Origin: a beta proteobacterium L13 | GTDB lineage: Bacteria; Pseudomonadota; Gammaproteobacteria; Burkholderiales; Chromobacteriaceae | Assembly: GCA_000335715.1 (NCBI GenBank) | Contig: AMYZ01000017.1 | Coordinates: 27,100 to 91,099, forward strand | DNA length: 64,000 nucleotides | Reading direction: 5' to 3' | Notes under the pieces: model-generated | What the model saw: the letters and a program-made list of their open reading frames with translations, nothing else | Databases searched by the model: none | What the model was told of the DNA's origin: nothing | Made by a program: the position numbers and the translations under genes | Part shown: piece after piece, positions 62,418 through 64,000 of the stretch | How the letters are laid out: each line of letters opens with the position of its first letter | Position numbering within the stretch: position 1 is the stretch's first letter

Positions 62418-62446
62418 TTGCGCAATCGAATTATTTTCATTAGAAT
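62418..62446 (+). promoter_or_regulatory. sigma70 promoter of rhlE with long leader
   Basis: TTGCGC (62418-62423) and TAGAAT (62441-62446) are separated by exactly 17 bases. A transcript would start near 62453 and leave a leader of about 190 nt before rhlE, which is long and structured as in cold-inducible helicase genes. The -35 matches 4 of 6 and the -10 matches 5 of 6 of the consensus. Confidence 0.65.
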
Positions 62447-62642
62447 GCGCCCTTCTCGAAATTGCTGGCAGTAACACCCGCGCTGCCGGCCTCTACGATT
62501 TCATCGCATCTGACCCTATTTGGCTTCGTTTCCGCCTCGTCCTTTCAGGACTGCTGTTCGCCGCTTGTCAGGTTGGTTCGATGACCTGTAACCCCAAGCG
62601 GGCTCACAACCGGCGCATCACGCCGGACTGAAAGGATTCACC

Positions 62643-63965
<1,323 letters not shown>

Positions 63966-64000
63966 GCTTGCGGTAGCAGCAAATAAAAAAACCCAGCCTG

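Overview
The window looks like a chromosomal segment of a GC-rich betaproteobacterium, most likely of the order Neisseriales (Chromobacterium/Vogesella/Aquitalea-like). The core genes acnB, rhlE, panB and hyi fit this, and a 10-base word, GTTGGCCGCA, is repeated throughout in the manner of a Neisserial DNA-uptake sequence. This placement is inference from general sequence character; no rRNA or tRNA gene was seen.

Layout. 1-1804: two exported proteins (one cut by the window edge). 1.9-22 kb: an IS3-type transposase remnant, then a large phage-defence locus. It is a type I BREX system on the minus strand: brxR-brxA-brxB-brxC-(small membrane protein)-pglX, a rho-independent terminator, then ZorA-like MotA/TolQ channel, ZorB-like OmpA protein, HNH nuclease, pglZ and brxL. 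It ends with a caspase/CHAT-like cysteine peptidase gene and a convergent sirtuin gene. A Zorya-type motor-plus-nuclease module sitting inside a BREX operon, with a peptidase and sirtuin at its end, is the most striking feature. 22.3-22.9 kb: a HigBA-type toxin-antitoxin pair.

23.3-32.7 kb: plasmid- or phage-satellite-like DNA. It has a YfjP-type GTPase, a possible recombination-directionality-factor relative, a YqaJ exonuclease, DUF3768 and DUF932 proteins. These are followed by a strongly AT-rich block with a gene split exactly at an A-AAA-AAG slippery heptamer, an intact paralogue of it, an inovirus Gp2/YagK-like protein and an AlpA regulator. A non-coding stretch at 31.65-31.92 kb carries a G-rich tandem repeat, three phased palindromes and a Xer-site-like inverted repeat. 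32.9-37.8 kb: further defence genes, a DUF4917 SIR2-like protein and an ABC-three-component (ABC-3C) set of nuclease-like effector, middle component and SMC/Rad50-like ATPase.

38.3-44.4 kb: a metabolic cluster with an alpha/beta hydrolase, an aminotransferase and three tandem RraA-type aldolase/decarboxylase paralogues joined by ATGA overlaps, flanked by a divergent LysR regulator and an EamA transporter. 44.6-47 kb: a small tyrosine recombinase and an IS3-family element inserted in a LysR remnant. 47-52.7 kb: AraC with a DUF1479 gene, Lrp with a LysE exporter, a PaaI-type thioesterase and panB. 52.8-64 kb: umuDC, acnB, a LysR regulator, a double-receiver response regulator, a hypothetical gene, a tartronate-semialdehyde reductase/hydroxypyruvate isomerase pair and rhlE.

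Working together: the BREX genes should modify host DNA and block phage replication, with the Zorya-like motor, HNH nuclease, peptidase and sirtuin as possible extra effectors. The AT-rich block and IS traces suggest the island was assembled by several transfers.
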